A DNA stretch of 64,000 bases, taken from Plectrocnemia conspersa (Eukaryota; Arthropoda; Insecta; Trichoptera; Polycentropodidae). Below, piece after piece: positions 36,633 through 51,600 of this stretch. The DNA lies in contig VTFK01000094.1 in the NCBI GenBank assembly GCA_009617715.1, positions 310,001 through 374,000 on the forward strand, written 5' to 3'. Under the pieces are notes generated by a model. That model ran no database searches. It was not told the DNA's origin and was given only the letters and a program-made list of their open reading frames with translations. Within the stretch, counting starts at the first letter, position 1. Each line of letters opens with the position of its first letter. The translations under genes were made by a program, and so were the position numbers.

Positions 36633-39600
36633 CTATAATAAAATTAATAAGCATGTAAATATAAGAATAAACATATATGTAAAATAAAATATTAATGTAC
36701 TAAAATAATAATAAATAAATTGTAATAGTTTTCTTATATAAATAAATAGCCATAATTAAGATACAAATATCATTAAAACTAATCATTAATAACAATTTCT
36801 ATTTCAACTATTAAAAATAATTGTGTTGTATGTCTTTATATTGTCATTAATTAAACACATGCATTATAATAATACAATACCTTATAAACACCATTGAGTA
36901 TATAATGGCTATATATTGCTTTAAATTACACACATGCATTAAATTAATAAAAATTATTAAAAAGTTTATTATATAAAGCAATAACGCTTTCAGAAAAAAT
37001 CTGTTGTATAAAAAGCGTACAAATCTATAAATAAAACTTATAAATAAATAAAATTACCCACTCGGTAGTAAATATTAATTTATTATATTTGTGATACTTT
37101 ACGTGCAAAATCGATGTGCCAAAAAATGGTTAGCTGTATAAGGTATATGTATTTATGTATATCAATATTATGATAAAATCTAACATTCACACAAAAAGGC
37201 CGAATAATTTATTATCGGATTGCATTTTTTTTTATGGTCGCATACATAAAAAATGCTTTAGGATTATGCATATGTTTGTGTGTAGTGATTTTTTAAACTT
37301 TTATTGCTTCACATGCGTGTATTTATATGAATAATATATTATAATATTGTCAAATTTTTATTAATACAATACGTTTAGTGGCCAAGTAACGTAGTCATAT
37401 TCTACGGTTAAATCTTTGGCAAGGTCCATGCAACTGATGCTGTTAATTTATAATTAAACACAGACCATATAAAATGTTTTTGTTTTGTATACAAAATACC
37501 TCTTTTAACATATTAGTTATCCTGTCGACTGGGAACGGTTGGAGTCCGGGTTTTTTTGCGTTTGATGGAGCTTAAACAGACGTGTGAATTTTAATTTTGG
37601 GACATACAGTATAATAATTTTACCCAATTCGATAAATATTTTTTTGTATATTTTTCCCCATGCAATTTTAATATATTCAAGCAGTCGAAATAAAAAAGTT
37701 GAGTCGGTGCTAAAATGTTTCGAGGCCCTTCCGCAATTTGGCGAATCCGGTTAACAGTACCGTTTTACGAGCATGTGTGGGTCTTGACAGACAATTTTGT
37801 TTTTAAAGATCGAAAAAAGATCCGATCTCCAGTTAACGAGTGGAAAAATATCCGCTCGTTTGTCGACTGAGAGATAAACAATCTCAGTTAAACGGTGAGC
37901 TGATGATTATTTTAAATAAATAAAATATTTATTACAACCTTAAAAATGTAATATAATCGAAAGATGCCGGGATTATTATACCCTTAGGAGAATATATGAA
38001 ATAAGCTTTATTGTTATTTTTTATGATCAGCTTAAATCATTTTTATTTAGACCTTTTTTATGTCGATAACATAAGTATATATCAGTATGTGTGTATGTTT
38101 GTAAAAAATCAAATAATTAATCTTATTTAAATATTTTAATGATTTGAAAAAATCTTTAAAGTTTTAAGATGAGCTTTTGTAGTGAAAATGATTTTACTAA
38201 AAAAACGTATCCTAATTGGTATTTTTATATTTGTAGACATAATTCAATGTTTTTACTTTATACAGAATTAAAATAAATTGAAATTTGCCTACATACGATT
38301 TTAGTTGAAAGAACAACTTACTAAATCTATGTCAAATAAAAAATTCTTGTATTATATATACATAATGTTGATTTTTTCAACCTCTGGTTTCCGTATCAAA
38401 CTTAAGGTATAAAATACTATTTTTTATAATAATAAACTACTATGTAACACCAAAGCAAATTTTGGCAATAAAAAAAATATACTAAGATTATATCTGCGTG
38501 GCCAAATTCACCTTATCTATTTGAGTACAATACCAATTTTATATGAACTATTACTACTAAATTATTACATAAAATCTTATACAATATTTTCAATATTAAT
38601 TAACTATTCTTTAAATATCCAGTTAATCGTAATACAGCAAATATTTAGAAAGTAAGCAATGCCAGAAAAAATGTATGCATTTTTTACTTCATTATGAACA
38701 ATGAATTTTTCGCTATGGTCCATGTAACATGTCAAAGTTTAATAGGCGTCAATTCTGTTTCTTCTAAGCCATAAAAAAATTAAATAAAAAATGAAATTCA
38801 TAGTGAAATTCTCTTTTTTGTTTATGGCAATGACGTTATGAATTGGTAAAATGTGGCAAACATCACTAATATAATTTCGCGACAAGATTTTGCCTGTTCT
38901 GAGCAGGAAAAAGTGACAAAGATAGAAGTAAAAGGTCATCTATTGACAGTGACGAAAAATGTTTTTATTAGAAAAAAATGTGAAAACAATAAAAACGTTT
39001 TTAGGCTCAAAAAATGACTTAAATAAGTCAATGTATTTTCAGTTCATTCTTATATAAAATTAGTATTATTTATTTGAAGGACTTTCTATTTTAATCTATT
39101 TTATATCCCTCGTAAAATTTCACACTAAACAAAAAAATCACTAACGGCTATATACTAAAATAAAATATGTTTTTATGCGGATTTACCATCAATAATTTTA
39201 ACTATTTATAAATCAAGCGTGGGTTTTTCTGTAAAAATGAATAACCGATACTATAAACAAAAATAAACTTTGTAGTGATTTTTATTCTGTAATTTATATC
39301 GAAAACTCAACTTTAAATTTATTTATTATAAGAGTAAACTTTATTTAAAACTGATATGTCATATTATCTGTAAAGCTTTATAATTATATAATAATTCTTT
39401 ATTTTTATATAATACGATCAAAAGAAGTTTATCATCATGTAATGAGTGTTTTTTTATGGAAGACGGTAACAAAATATGCTGTGATGTAGTAATGCAGATT
39501 CGTATTATATATATTTTTTATTTAATATCAAATAATTTTGTATACTGTATTGTACGTAATCTTAATTTTTTTAATAATTTTACTGGTTACGATTAACGCC

Positions 39601-42600
39601 TACATTTATGCGTCACGTGCAACTTTACCAGACGTTTTGGCTTCGATTAAATTTTTCATTGCGTCATATCGTGAATCACGTGTGAAAATGATTTTTGGCC
39701 AATGGCACTTGACGAAGGTCATTCAAACATCTGGTGCTTCCGCCAACGGGCTTTTTCGTCATAAATTTTTTCTCATATTCACTAAAGGGCATCGAAACTA
39801 TATTTAATGACGATACAACAAAATGAGTACAAATATGCCTTTGAAAGAAAACTTAAAAAATGTCATCAATCACTGAAAAACTCGTTATGATGATGTGTTC
39901 GGTCAAATATTTACATTTTTACGTGCTTTAGAAGCAATAAGGAAATTACATAATGCATGTCGACAACCTATTCGATTGCATTTTTTCTGCTCAAATATTT
40001 ATATAGAGTAGATCTATGACGCATCTCTAAGAAAATGTAATTGTGAAAGATTGAATTTTCCACAATTTATGTATTTATACGTGTTTTATCATATATTAAA
40101 ATCTATTTTCACAACAATCTCCCGAGATACTATTAAAAATTCATCAATCGTGGCATAATGGCCGCCGGTGTGTGTTAAAATCCGTCATTTGTAATATTTC
40201 TTGTTCATAAAAAATGCATATTCGGCAATAAAAATTCAATGATATGTCAAACTACTTTGATTTTATGTGAAAAACGGCCAATACATCACAGCGCATAATA
40301 AATGAGTAGTATAGGGAAAAAGTTTTTATTAAAATTGACTAAAGCATCTGTTTTAAAATAAATATAAAATCACGGTTCAACAAAAAGTCAAGATATGGAT
40401 TCTAGTTCTCTGCATTTTCAGATATAATGGAAAACTATGATTAAAGTAGGCTAATTGAATTTGTGTTTATTTTTTATTTATATGTTAAAATAAACGATAT
40501 CAAAAACATATATTCGTATTGTATTTATTAAGAAAATTTAAGTTCGCCGACTTTATGTCGCTACTCTGTGGAAAGCCCCCATATATTTTTGCAATCTGCC
40601 GATTCTTACACAGAGCAGTTTTATTTTATCTAATTAATAATGTGGTTCTTAGATTAGTAAAGCAAAAATAATTCCATTTAGATTAGTTTAAAACATCGTA
40701 TGCTCTTTTTTAAATACTTCTGACCTCTTTTAAATGGCCAGAAGTATTTGAATAGTAAAAAATAGGTAAGCATGCATATTTTAAAACATCTGTCACGAAT
40801 TTATCCCTTCTTTGCAGTGGTTGTGAATATTTGAAAATATTTGTGCAAATTTATTATTTAAAAAGGATCTATGAAAATTCTTGATAAATGAGAATAATTG
40901 ATTTGGTATTTTTATTGGGAAATTCTTGAGAAGAAACACAAATTATTAGTAGTGTAGAATAATTGTCTTAGGATTGCCATAAGCACTGAAAGTGTGAAAT
41001 TACTACCATCATAGAATTTTGTCATTGAAAAAGCACCTTATGTACATTGGATTAAAAATAGGAGGAAGCATTATAATATTAAATACTTGCCTTACATATA
41101 TAAATATTAGCTTCCAAAATATTGTCGATAACACTAACCACAAAAACCTGAGCAACAAATATCAGAAAAGTCCCCGAACTTTCGTATATTTGGGATAAAG
41201 CATTACACTTATACTTTGTTATTGAGTTGTAAATCGACGTTGTTTAACTTTTCGTAACCCACGGCTGAATTTTTATCATTGAAAACAATTCTAAAGCCAT
41301 TAAAAAAAAATCATTTTTTTTTACATTTTAAAAAAAAAAAAGGAAGAAAAAATCGTAGCAACTAATTTAAAAAAAATCAGAACCCTGTCAAACATTCAAT
41401 GTAAAAATCTAGTTAGACAGCAGTAAACTATAACTGGATAGTTAACTTAAAGTAGTCACATATTATTTATATTTATAATGAATTTATAGGGATAATAATG
41501 CAGAAGACACTAATCTCTCTAATGATGATTCGAATTAATAAATAGCTTCTGTTATAATTCTAGTTAATTAGTAAGTTTAAATATAATCCCAATATTGATG
41601 CTAAATTTGTGTGTTTATACACAAAACATAAATATCAATAATTATTCATTTACGAAATTAAGATAATATTTTTTTTTGAAAGCTTATTACTACAATATTA
41701 ACTGCAATGAAAACTATTTTAGATAAGTTTTTTTAGCAGTGCTAAAATTTATTTTTCACTCTTAAAATTTTATTTTAAGCTCTTTTGGTATATAAATATA
41801 TTTTAAAACTTTTTATTAAACAGTTAATACGCAATTAAGATTACACAATCGTATCATTTTTGCGATTAGTTGATTATTAAAAATATTTACAAAAGTGAGA
41901 ACTCTAATTATATTTATTAGAATATCATTATTAGCTTACACAATTTTTATTCAATTAAAGTTTTAATTTTACAGTTCTTGATATTTAAAAAATCACTCAG
42001 ACTTTTATGCAAATATTACGTATTCCTGCCACATTGAATTTTTAATTTAAACATTTAATACTATATTTTAGCATAACACTTATTAATTCACTACTGTGTT
42101 TTAAAACTTTATTAAAACTTATTAAAACTCAAAGTTTATATTTTATGTAATTTAATTCTTTAAATAAAAAAGTATTGGGACTTCTATATATATTTCAATG
42201 TGGGAATTTTACTTATTCCTGCCATTTTATATTTTTAACTTTGCTTTTTATATTTTTAGAATTTCTGTTAAAACATTTTTTTCAAACAACTGTGTGTACA
42301 ATATTGTTAGCTTTCATTAATAAAATTTTAAATGTTAGACTATCATTATTATCTTACATATTTATAAATATAGATTTTGTAAATTTGGTTGTTGATATCC
42401 TAAGAGAATATTTTTTTTTGTACAATATTTTTGCGCTCGACTTATTCATTTTACTACGATATGTGCCTCAAAACTTTATTGAAGTGCATTAAAACAAAAA
42501 TAAATACATTTACCGAAATTAATACAATAAATATAAATAGGCAGATTGTGTGAGGTTATTAAAACCAAATTATTAAATTCACTCATATATTGATTTAAGC

Positions 42601-45600
42601 GATATGCAGTCAAAAAGAAAACAATTTTTAACTTTTTCAAAGCAAAGTTTCCATGTTTTTTTTTTTAATATTTATAACTAAAAAAGTAATCCAAAATCTT
42701 TGTGTAATATATTGGTTATTATTTATTTCTTTAACATTGATAATAAACTATTAAATAAATGACAGTGATCTAGCAATCCGAAAAAATATAGTATTAATAT
42801 TAAAATAAAAAAGCATTTTTAAATATCAATGTATAAAAAAATAATATATTTTCACTACCAATATCGTTTCGTTTTAATCACAAAGTCTCGTTTTACTTTA
42901 ATTTTTATTTTCTGGAAGCTATTTTTGTATCGCAAAAACCAAGGGATAAAATAAACATCGCATATCTAAAATATTTATATATATGCCCTTGGATGAAAAA
43001 TTTTTTTGAGATAAACCTTTAAATTGTAGAGCTAATTATCTTATATATACATATATCTATATATTGAAGAATATCGATATGATAATTGTGCTATTTTTTA
43101 AAATCTGAACTATTGAGATTTTGGAAATAGTAATAAGATAAATGATTTTATTTAAAAAAAAAGTATAGATGATTAGATTTTTTCGTGTATTAAAATGTTT
43201 GTTATATTGCTTAATATTTATGTGTCAATATTTTGCTACATATCGTATATTTTTTTGTGATTTTTCTTAATATATACACTTGATCTACGCTTCTAGTCGT
43301 ATCCGCATTTTGGAATAATTAAAGAGCTACATCACTTATGATTTCAACTTAAATTAAATTATGAAGTAAAATTAACACTGGTATGCAGGATTAACACATT
43401 CCATTTGAGATATTGAGATTGATTGCGACACATTTTTTAATAACATGAATATTTATGTGTGTATAAGCAACTAAATTATTTTATTTTCTTACCTGGTCCA
43501 AGGCGAATATTCTTCATTTTTAATATTTTAAAGTTGCCATTTTCGTCTGTGGCATATACGGTAACGTGGTATACGCCATCGGCCGTAATAAAGCCGAACT
43601 CTCCCATAATTATTCCATTCTCATCTGAAAATTAAAATAAAGCTAATTTATTTTAGAGATTTGTGGAGTTCGTGGTCATCTATGGCAATACAACATTCAA
43701 ATTGTGACATTTAGTGATGAATATTACAATGAAAACCGTATGCATTATTTATTAACCTTTCGACTCTCTTCTATGCTGTTCTCCTTCGATGTTGAATCCA
43801 AATTTGTATGGCCTAGTTTCATCTGTGTATATACTCTTAGAATATGTTAATATTACAAATGATAATACTAGGAAGATTGTCGAGAATCTTATCTGAAATA
43901 GAAAATAATATTTAATTTTATATACATTTATATTAATTAACGTCGATTTTAAATAAAAAAAAATGGATAGATATTAATGATGGTGGTTAAATTAAAACAT
44001 TATTATTTATTAGCTGGTTAGTATTCATTTTCAATAAATTATATTAATTTAAATATATATATTATTAATCTAATACCAACTTTTAATGAACCATTCATTA
44101 AAATGAAATACATTTAATATATATATACAAACATCATAAACCAATGAAAAAAATATTTTTTTAATTAATGAAAAAAATTAAAACATACGATCATTGACAG
44201 GTAAAAATACATATATATTTAAATTAGATAATTATTCAACCAATTAATTAAAACCTTTAATGGTGAATATTTTTTTCTACTTGTTTTGTATTATTGACTT
44301 TTATACAGCAGCCCACGTTTGTGTAAGTCTTTATTATAATAATAAAATATTTACAAATTGGTTGCTGAGTGTCATTATTTTATATAATATAAAATAATAG
44401 ATTTGCAAATAAGTTGCATTTACATAGTATAAAAATCTTTTAAATATTCTTATCATTATTTAAATCGACCTTTTTTTTTTTATTTTTTTTTACCTAAATT
44501 ATTAAGGATAATAAAAAAGCAAAAACTTGTGATGTTATATTATAAAATAAACTAATTTAAAATCAAAGATTAATTTGAATATTAGTATCAACAAGCTAAA
44601 ACAACAATCTTTCATAATTGAACAAAAAACATTTCCGCGTAGAGTTCGTTTTATTGATGAATCGTATATTTTTTCTGATGTTTATTATTAATATAAATTA
44701 TGTTGATATTTAATTCGAGTTAAAATGAAACAGGATGCTGGAAAAGGATTAATAAATCTATCAGTGATTTTAGGTGATCTAATATCACATTTACGAGCTG
44801 TTTAGCTTTGTGTCCATATTACGTTTCTGTATGTGTCACAGCATTAATATTTATGTATGTATATGACCAAACGTATATTCTCACGACATATTTAAACATG
44901 TACACATCAAAGGGCATTTATAATTACACGATATTCTAAATGTAAATTTCAAATTTTACTTGCAACGTAATAATTCCTCTTGTTAAGTCACGCTTTTGAG
45001 ATCGAATCACTAAACCAAATAACAAATCCTTTCATGACGTTTATTTTGTCAAATGCACGTTAATACGTGAGAACACAATCTGAGAAACGTAAAGGTCGCG
45101 ACTTTTTATCGCAGACGTTTATATGTAAATTTAGTTAATGGCAAACTGAAAATCATACATTAACATATTCGGTTTCGTTTCTGTCTCCTTTCAACATGGC
45201 TGATATTAATTTAGAAAAGGTAGCTCATAAAACATTTAGGCGAAATTGGACGCTTTCATTTTGCCTAACTTAAACTTATATATTGATATCCTTATTGTGA
45301 TTTATCGCGAGCTTTTAATAAGATTATGCAAATGTGGAACGTTTTTGGTGCAAAAAATCTATAAACAAACTCCGCAGGTGTAATACATGTTTTATTATAT
45401 ATTTAATATATGCAATCTGCTTTGATCTGGCTTTAAAGCAATTCGATGATATTTTAAAGTAAAATGAGCTTAAACACTTTAATTATTTTTTGTTTTTTGC
45501 CGATATTTTCGTACAAGTATTGATCATTTACATTTTATAACAATAGTGTTTTACGACTCTGCATTAAATCGTCGTAAATATAAAATATTAACCATAGAAG

Positions 45601-48600
45601 GTGAAATATTTTAACGACGATTAGAGACGACCACCAAAGATAATCAAGGCTGTCCACCAGATAAATTAGTATACTTCGGATTCTGACATATTGGCGATTA
45701 TAACATGCATACACAATGTATTTTATAATCATCAAAATGTGCTACTAAGTTGACGAATGATTTAAATATAACGCGCTGACTGATTTGATGAAAAATGTTT
45801 AAAATTAAAATATTTATATTCTCTATTATTTAATAAATCAACAATGACATATCGCATATCAATAAAAATTTAACATATCATCACGCTTGTTCGCCGTCAA
45901 TCGAAGTGTTGAGTAAACGCACCGACAAATGGAGAGGTCACGGCTAAAAGCGGTTTCGAATATATTTTTTAACGTCATAAAATTATTATTAGGCATTTAA
46001 TAAAGCAACGAATGCGTATATTAATGTCTGCATTGAACATATTAAATATTTGTATTGTGAAGATCTTATGCGTGCCATTGAAAGATCAAGGATTTAAAAG
46101 AAAAATGCGTGTTTTATAAAAATACTATCAATAATCTTAGCTACTAAATTTCTCAATTTCAGTTTATATCTTGTTATTTGCTTCTAAAAAAACCTTTATG
46201 TAATATATTTTATTATTGAATTACTTTTGAGTAATAAATACCTTGTAAAAATATTATTATATACATGTATTTATTTAATGTACCATTTACTTAATTTGAA
46301 TGATCTTATATTTCTTACCAAAAAAGATACATTATTTGTTATTTTATTTTGGTAATATCAAATAGCTGTTTTAAAAACTTATTAGTATTTTATAATTTAG
46401 TATACTTTTGAAACTTTATATAGTAAAAGATTTGTTATGGAAAATATATAGCTATTACGATTTTTTAAATTGAGCTTTAAGCTTAAGATGCAATTTTTTG
46501 ATATTTGTGATTTTAAATAAAAGTTCTGCAAAAGTTCCTTAAAACTATCCTTAATTATTTTATTTTCTAAATTCACTTTAATTTAATTATGAAACAGCAT
46601 TTTTTCTAGAAAATTAATTAATTTTTATGTAATAAGTAAAATTAAAATTTATTAACTCTAAAAATGTTCTGTTTTTGATCCAAAATATGCTTTATTATGT
46701 TTTAATTTGATTTAAAAATAAAATTTAACAATAATTTTTTTTTAATAATCAATCTTTTATATAGAATATTTGCGCAAAAAAATATTGCAGTAAAACTCAG
46801 TTAAAATATTAGTTTAATGTTTAAGCTATTAATTAAACTTTGCATTTTCGCCTCAACGACAAGATTATAATAGTTTTCGGCAAAATTTTATTTTTTGACA
46901 ATTAACAAGTTCTGTTACGGTTCCAAAATATGTTAATTTATTTAGCCTAGTTAAAAATATAAATTACCAATACCACTGAATATTTCAATGTATTAAAAAA
47001 TTGAGCTTTAAGCTTTGATGTAGAATATTTAAGTAAAAATATTATTATTAAGTTCAAATATTATTTAAATATCAGCGGTATTTTGGATTTTTGTTAAATG
47101 ATAACAGTAGAAAATATAAATAAATAAATTTTACATTATATATTGAGGTATTTGTGTTTTTAAAATATATTATAAAACATACATGAAAAAAATATCTGAT
47201 ATGTAATACTTAAATAAAGTGTCAAAATTAAAAAATAAGAGTTCGAAACGGTATGCTAAAAATGTTAATTTAGGGCAAAAACGTACAACCCTTTTTACCG
47301 TAATTGAGAAACAATCTTTAAAAACAAAAATATAGGATATTTTTTATTATCATATCCTTTTGTTATCGATTATCAACATTTTATTTGACGATGGAATTTT
47401 TTAAAATACATTGATTTATAGCGTTTTACATTCGCGCTTATGTCGGTTTGCGAATTTGTCGGCGAGATTTTGTCAGTGCGGTTTTGTCCTTGATTATAGA
47501 AAATTTATTTGTAGGGTTAAGTAGGGAGAGGACTATGAATTGAAAATTAAAATAATATTATGCGTTTTTGCCACAAAGATAAGATAGTAAATATATCTCA
47601 GATATATAAACGCAGAATTTATTAGTTAAAATTCCTATTTTTTGTATACAAAACACAGTTTTAGAATATTTTTAGTAATGATTTCAATAATAAATGTATT
47701 ATTTTTAATTTAGGAAGTTTTACTAATATTATTTATTTTTTATAAAGATATAAAAGTAGAATTTTAGGTTGTAATAATCGCTACATTTCTTCTATAAAAT
47801 CATCTCTTATGGTATCATAATTATAACCATAAGTATATTTTTGACAACATATAATAATTAAATTACACATTTAATTTTTTTAGGCTACCTGTGACGTGTT
47901 TCTATTTATTTTGTTGCCTTAAAAGTAATGTTGATTTAAATATAATTTTTCATATTAATGTACGATAAATTTTGAATTATTTTAAGTATCTTAGTCTTTG
48001 GATTTAGATATCTTCTATACTATAAAAAATATATGTATTTGTCTGTTTCTTAAGGAACTTCTCCCAAACGGTGAACAGTGGCGATGTGACATTTGCACAT
48101 GTCATTCTGGCTGCCATTTTTAGGTTAACTGTACTATTTTGAACTTGCATTATAAAGAATAAAGAATGAGTTTGAATTTATTATAGACAAAACCAGTAAT
48201 ATATGAATATTTGAAAAAAGATAACGGAATGGTTTTGTTGTGAAAATATAAAGTTAATATTAAAATTTGCTTTTTGATAACAAATTCAACAAATTATTAC
48301 TTTTCAGCAATTGTAGAAATTATGTGATCGGAAACTTAAATTTTTATCTTTTAATATACTAATACTTTTTTTTCCTAATCCTTATCAGAATATTTATCTA
48401 ACTAATATTAAAGTTGTTCATATTTGTAATGAAATATTCATAGATAAATATTACGCTAACTCTTAAAACATTAGTTTATAGCTAATTGCGTGTTTTTTGT
48501 TTTGCAAAATTGAACTTCTTATCTTTAACTTATTTATGCCAGCCATGGTCAAGCTAAAAGAAATAAGCCTTTCATTTCTGATATTACGAAAATTATTTAT

Positions 48601-51600
48601 TTAAGTTAATATAATGCAATTAAAGATTTTCTCAACGACTGGTATTAAATTTTTTTTTGAATTATTACAAATAATTTTTTAAGTATCTATAAATAATTAA
48701 TTATGGTAAATTGTTTTAAATGCTGATAATAGAACCCAGGTCAATAGCAATTAAATAAGTATCCTGCAGCAAAAATCACTAAAATAAAAATGTTCTTAAC
48801 ATCTTATTTAATGCTTTATCATGCTATTTTATATTGTTAACAAAAAACTGTGTATGTATTAAAATATGTTATTTATTTTAACTGTGTTTTTTGATTTTGC
48901 AAAAAATTATTATTATATATTCGAATAGTTGAAAACAACAAATATTTAGAAACTCTAAATGTAATGTAACATATTAATCGAGTTGCCTTTGTTTAAAAAT
49001 GTTTAACATACAGTTTATATAATAAAGACATTGGTAAATATTTTTTTATTCAATATTACGATTCCGCAACAGTTCATGAGATATACAACATTTAAAAATA
49101 TATTTAGTTTTTTATATACAACTATATATTTACGATATGCATTATTTAATACACATTATATAATAAGTTGCAATATGTTCATGAATCCCTACTGACGTTA
49201 AATAACCAACGTTAATAGTCAATCTATTGCCAATCGATAATTTATTATTCATTTGTAATGTATTATAATTGCAGTGTTTGCATTGAATTGCATATGATTC
49301 TATCTATGCCTCTGATCACTTTCAATCTCTACGAGAATGGCAACCGTTGAGAGTAAGAGGTCCGCTATGGCCTATGACCTCTTAGAACAGGGGCAACAAA
49401 TAACTCTCGATTCGCGAAACGACTTTGGCTGAGCTTTTTTTCAAGAAAAAAAAAAATAACAGTGAATTACGATAATCATCCAATAGAGTGCCGGCATCTA
49501 TCACTTTTTATTGACGACGTGTGCGGCATAAATAATATTACATTATCGAAATTAAGCTCTCACTAAATATAATGGCGTCATTTGTAATCGACGGGTTATT
49601 GATATTGCGGAAAATTCACGAAAATTTCGCGAAAAAGTTAAATAAAATGAATGTTTTATGTATGGTATCAGATATCATTTATAAATAAAAACTTACTGGG
49701 AAGGTTCTTTAAAATAATTAAAATAAAAAAGGCTGACAATATAATATTTGATTTTATTTATTACCACAAATATGTTTGAAGATAATATGATTTTTCAAAT
49801 CTAATTCCATTGGATTTCGCACAATTAAAAAAAATCGTTATGGCTTAACTTAAAAATATTTTGGTATATTTCTCTAATTAAATTGTAATTTATTGTATAG
49901 CGAAAAATATTTATGCCTTAATTATATATTGTATATTATGAGCTGTCAATTATTTTATTTTTGATATGATACTATTTTCATAATTTAATGCTGAAATAAT
50001 TATAATGATAATTGGTGGCAATAAACGCCTTAGGTGGAAGTTAATGCTTTAAAATATTAAACAATAAATATCGATGTGTTTGTAAGGTCATAGCATAATT
50101 TCAATAGGCGTAGAAACTATTTGAAACATATTTCCACACACCTATTATAATAGCAAAATCTAAAACTTTTCTATGTATATATGTGTGTATATTTAAAAAA
50201 AATGTTTTCAGTCTGTATGTCTACGATTAAATATATAATAGAACGGTTATCGTGACGCGGGTTTATTTGCTGTATTAATTTTCTGATAAAGTTTATTTTA
50301 TAGCTACAAACAAATTTAAATGGTAAGTGATTAATGAAATATTTGGTTATACATTCGCATTTATAATGTACTACAGAGATAATATAATAAACAAGTTATA
50401 GAACATCACATTTTTAATAAAAAATATTAGTTTTCTTAATCATTTTTAGAGTAGATACTATATATTATATCAATACAAAAATAAATGCTCCGGAAAAACT
50501 AATCAGCGCATAGATGTAAATTTTAATCTTTATTGCAAATATTTGCAAAGTAATGTATGAAAGTTTAATATATTTTATTTCGACTAACCAATTTTTAACC
50601 ATAATGGTGCAAAAAATTTGCGATTTTATTTTGAAGATTTTAAAACGTTATTGAAAAAGATAATCGCCATATTGCGATTGAAAGCATTTGTAAAAATAAA
50701 TAAATAGCCGCACGGAAGTCGTATTATAAATTACAAAAATCAAATATATAACTGCGAGATAACAAAATAAAATAATATGTGATGTACACTCAGTGTACAT
50801 CACAGTAATATGTTGAGGGTAATATTCTTAAAGCTTAAAAGGAAATTTTTTATACGAATCACACAAAAAAAAAAAACAACTAAATTTTTTTTTACAAGTA
50901 AAATAGTAAATATTAATATACATAAATAGAAAATTAAACCTATTCCTAATTATAATTAGGATTTATTTGTAAATAAATAGAATATGTGTAAGGGTTTCGA
51001 GTACAATACAAGCAATCATAATAATTTGACCAAAAATTATTTTTAAATAATTTTGGGAAAGAAAAATATAATTGATTTGTTAAATTTATACACAATATAT
51101 AAATCAAACGTTTAGCAAACTATTTATATTATATTAGGGTTATTAAAGTCAGTTTGAGAGCTATCCTTTTCATCATTATTTCATAATTGAAGAAGAGATG
51201 AAGAGATAAGTATATTGAACGTATATCAGTATCGTGTGCTTTAGAAATTTTTTTTCTTTTAGAGAGATTTTAATTATGAATAATGATGAAATGGATAGAT
51301 AAATATGTTAACACAAATATGGTACAGTAATATTTTAAAATATATTATAAAAAATCGTTTATTTTGAGCTTAATGTATATATATACATAAATATAATAAT
51401 ACATATAACAGAAAAATAAAGTTTTATTTATTGATTTTTATAGATAATTGGAATGGATAATTTATAGTCAATAAAATTTATTAATAAATAACACTATCTA
51501 TATTTGGATATCCATAAATTTAATTAAAAAAGTTCATTATATAAAGCTATAAATTTATATAAATTATCTTTAAAAAAATATAAATTGTAGAAAAAATAAT

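Noticed and set aside
36633..36654. In-frame ATG extending exon 4 of the cuticular gene upstream
   Set aside because: A splice acceptor (TTTATTATAG) precedes residue 97, and the upstream exons join in the right phase; the extension is intron sequence.
39538..39807. 89-codon plus-strand frame with a hydrophobic start
   Set aside because: Begins with a non-ATG codon in an intron; no domain, and the hydrophobic start is what AT-rich DNA encodes by chance.
49685..49700. Strong minus-strand donor CCCA|GTAAGT as an alternative first exon
   Set aside because: No in-frame ATG precedes it; a TAA lies in frame a few codons upstream, so it cannot supply the start codon of the cuticular gene.
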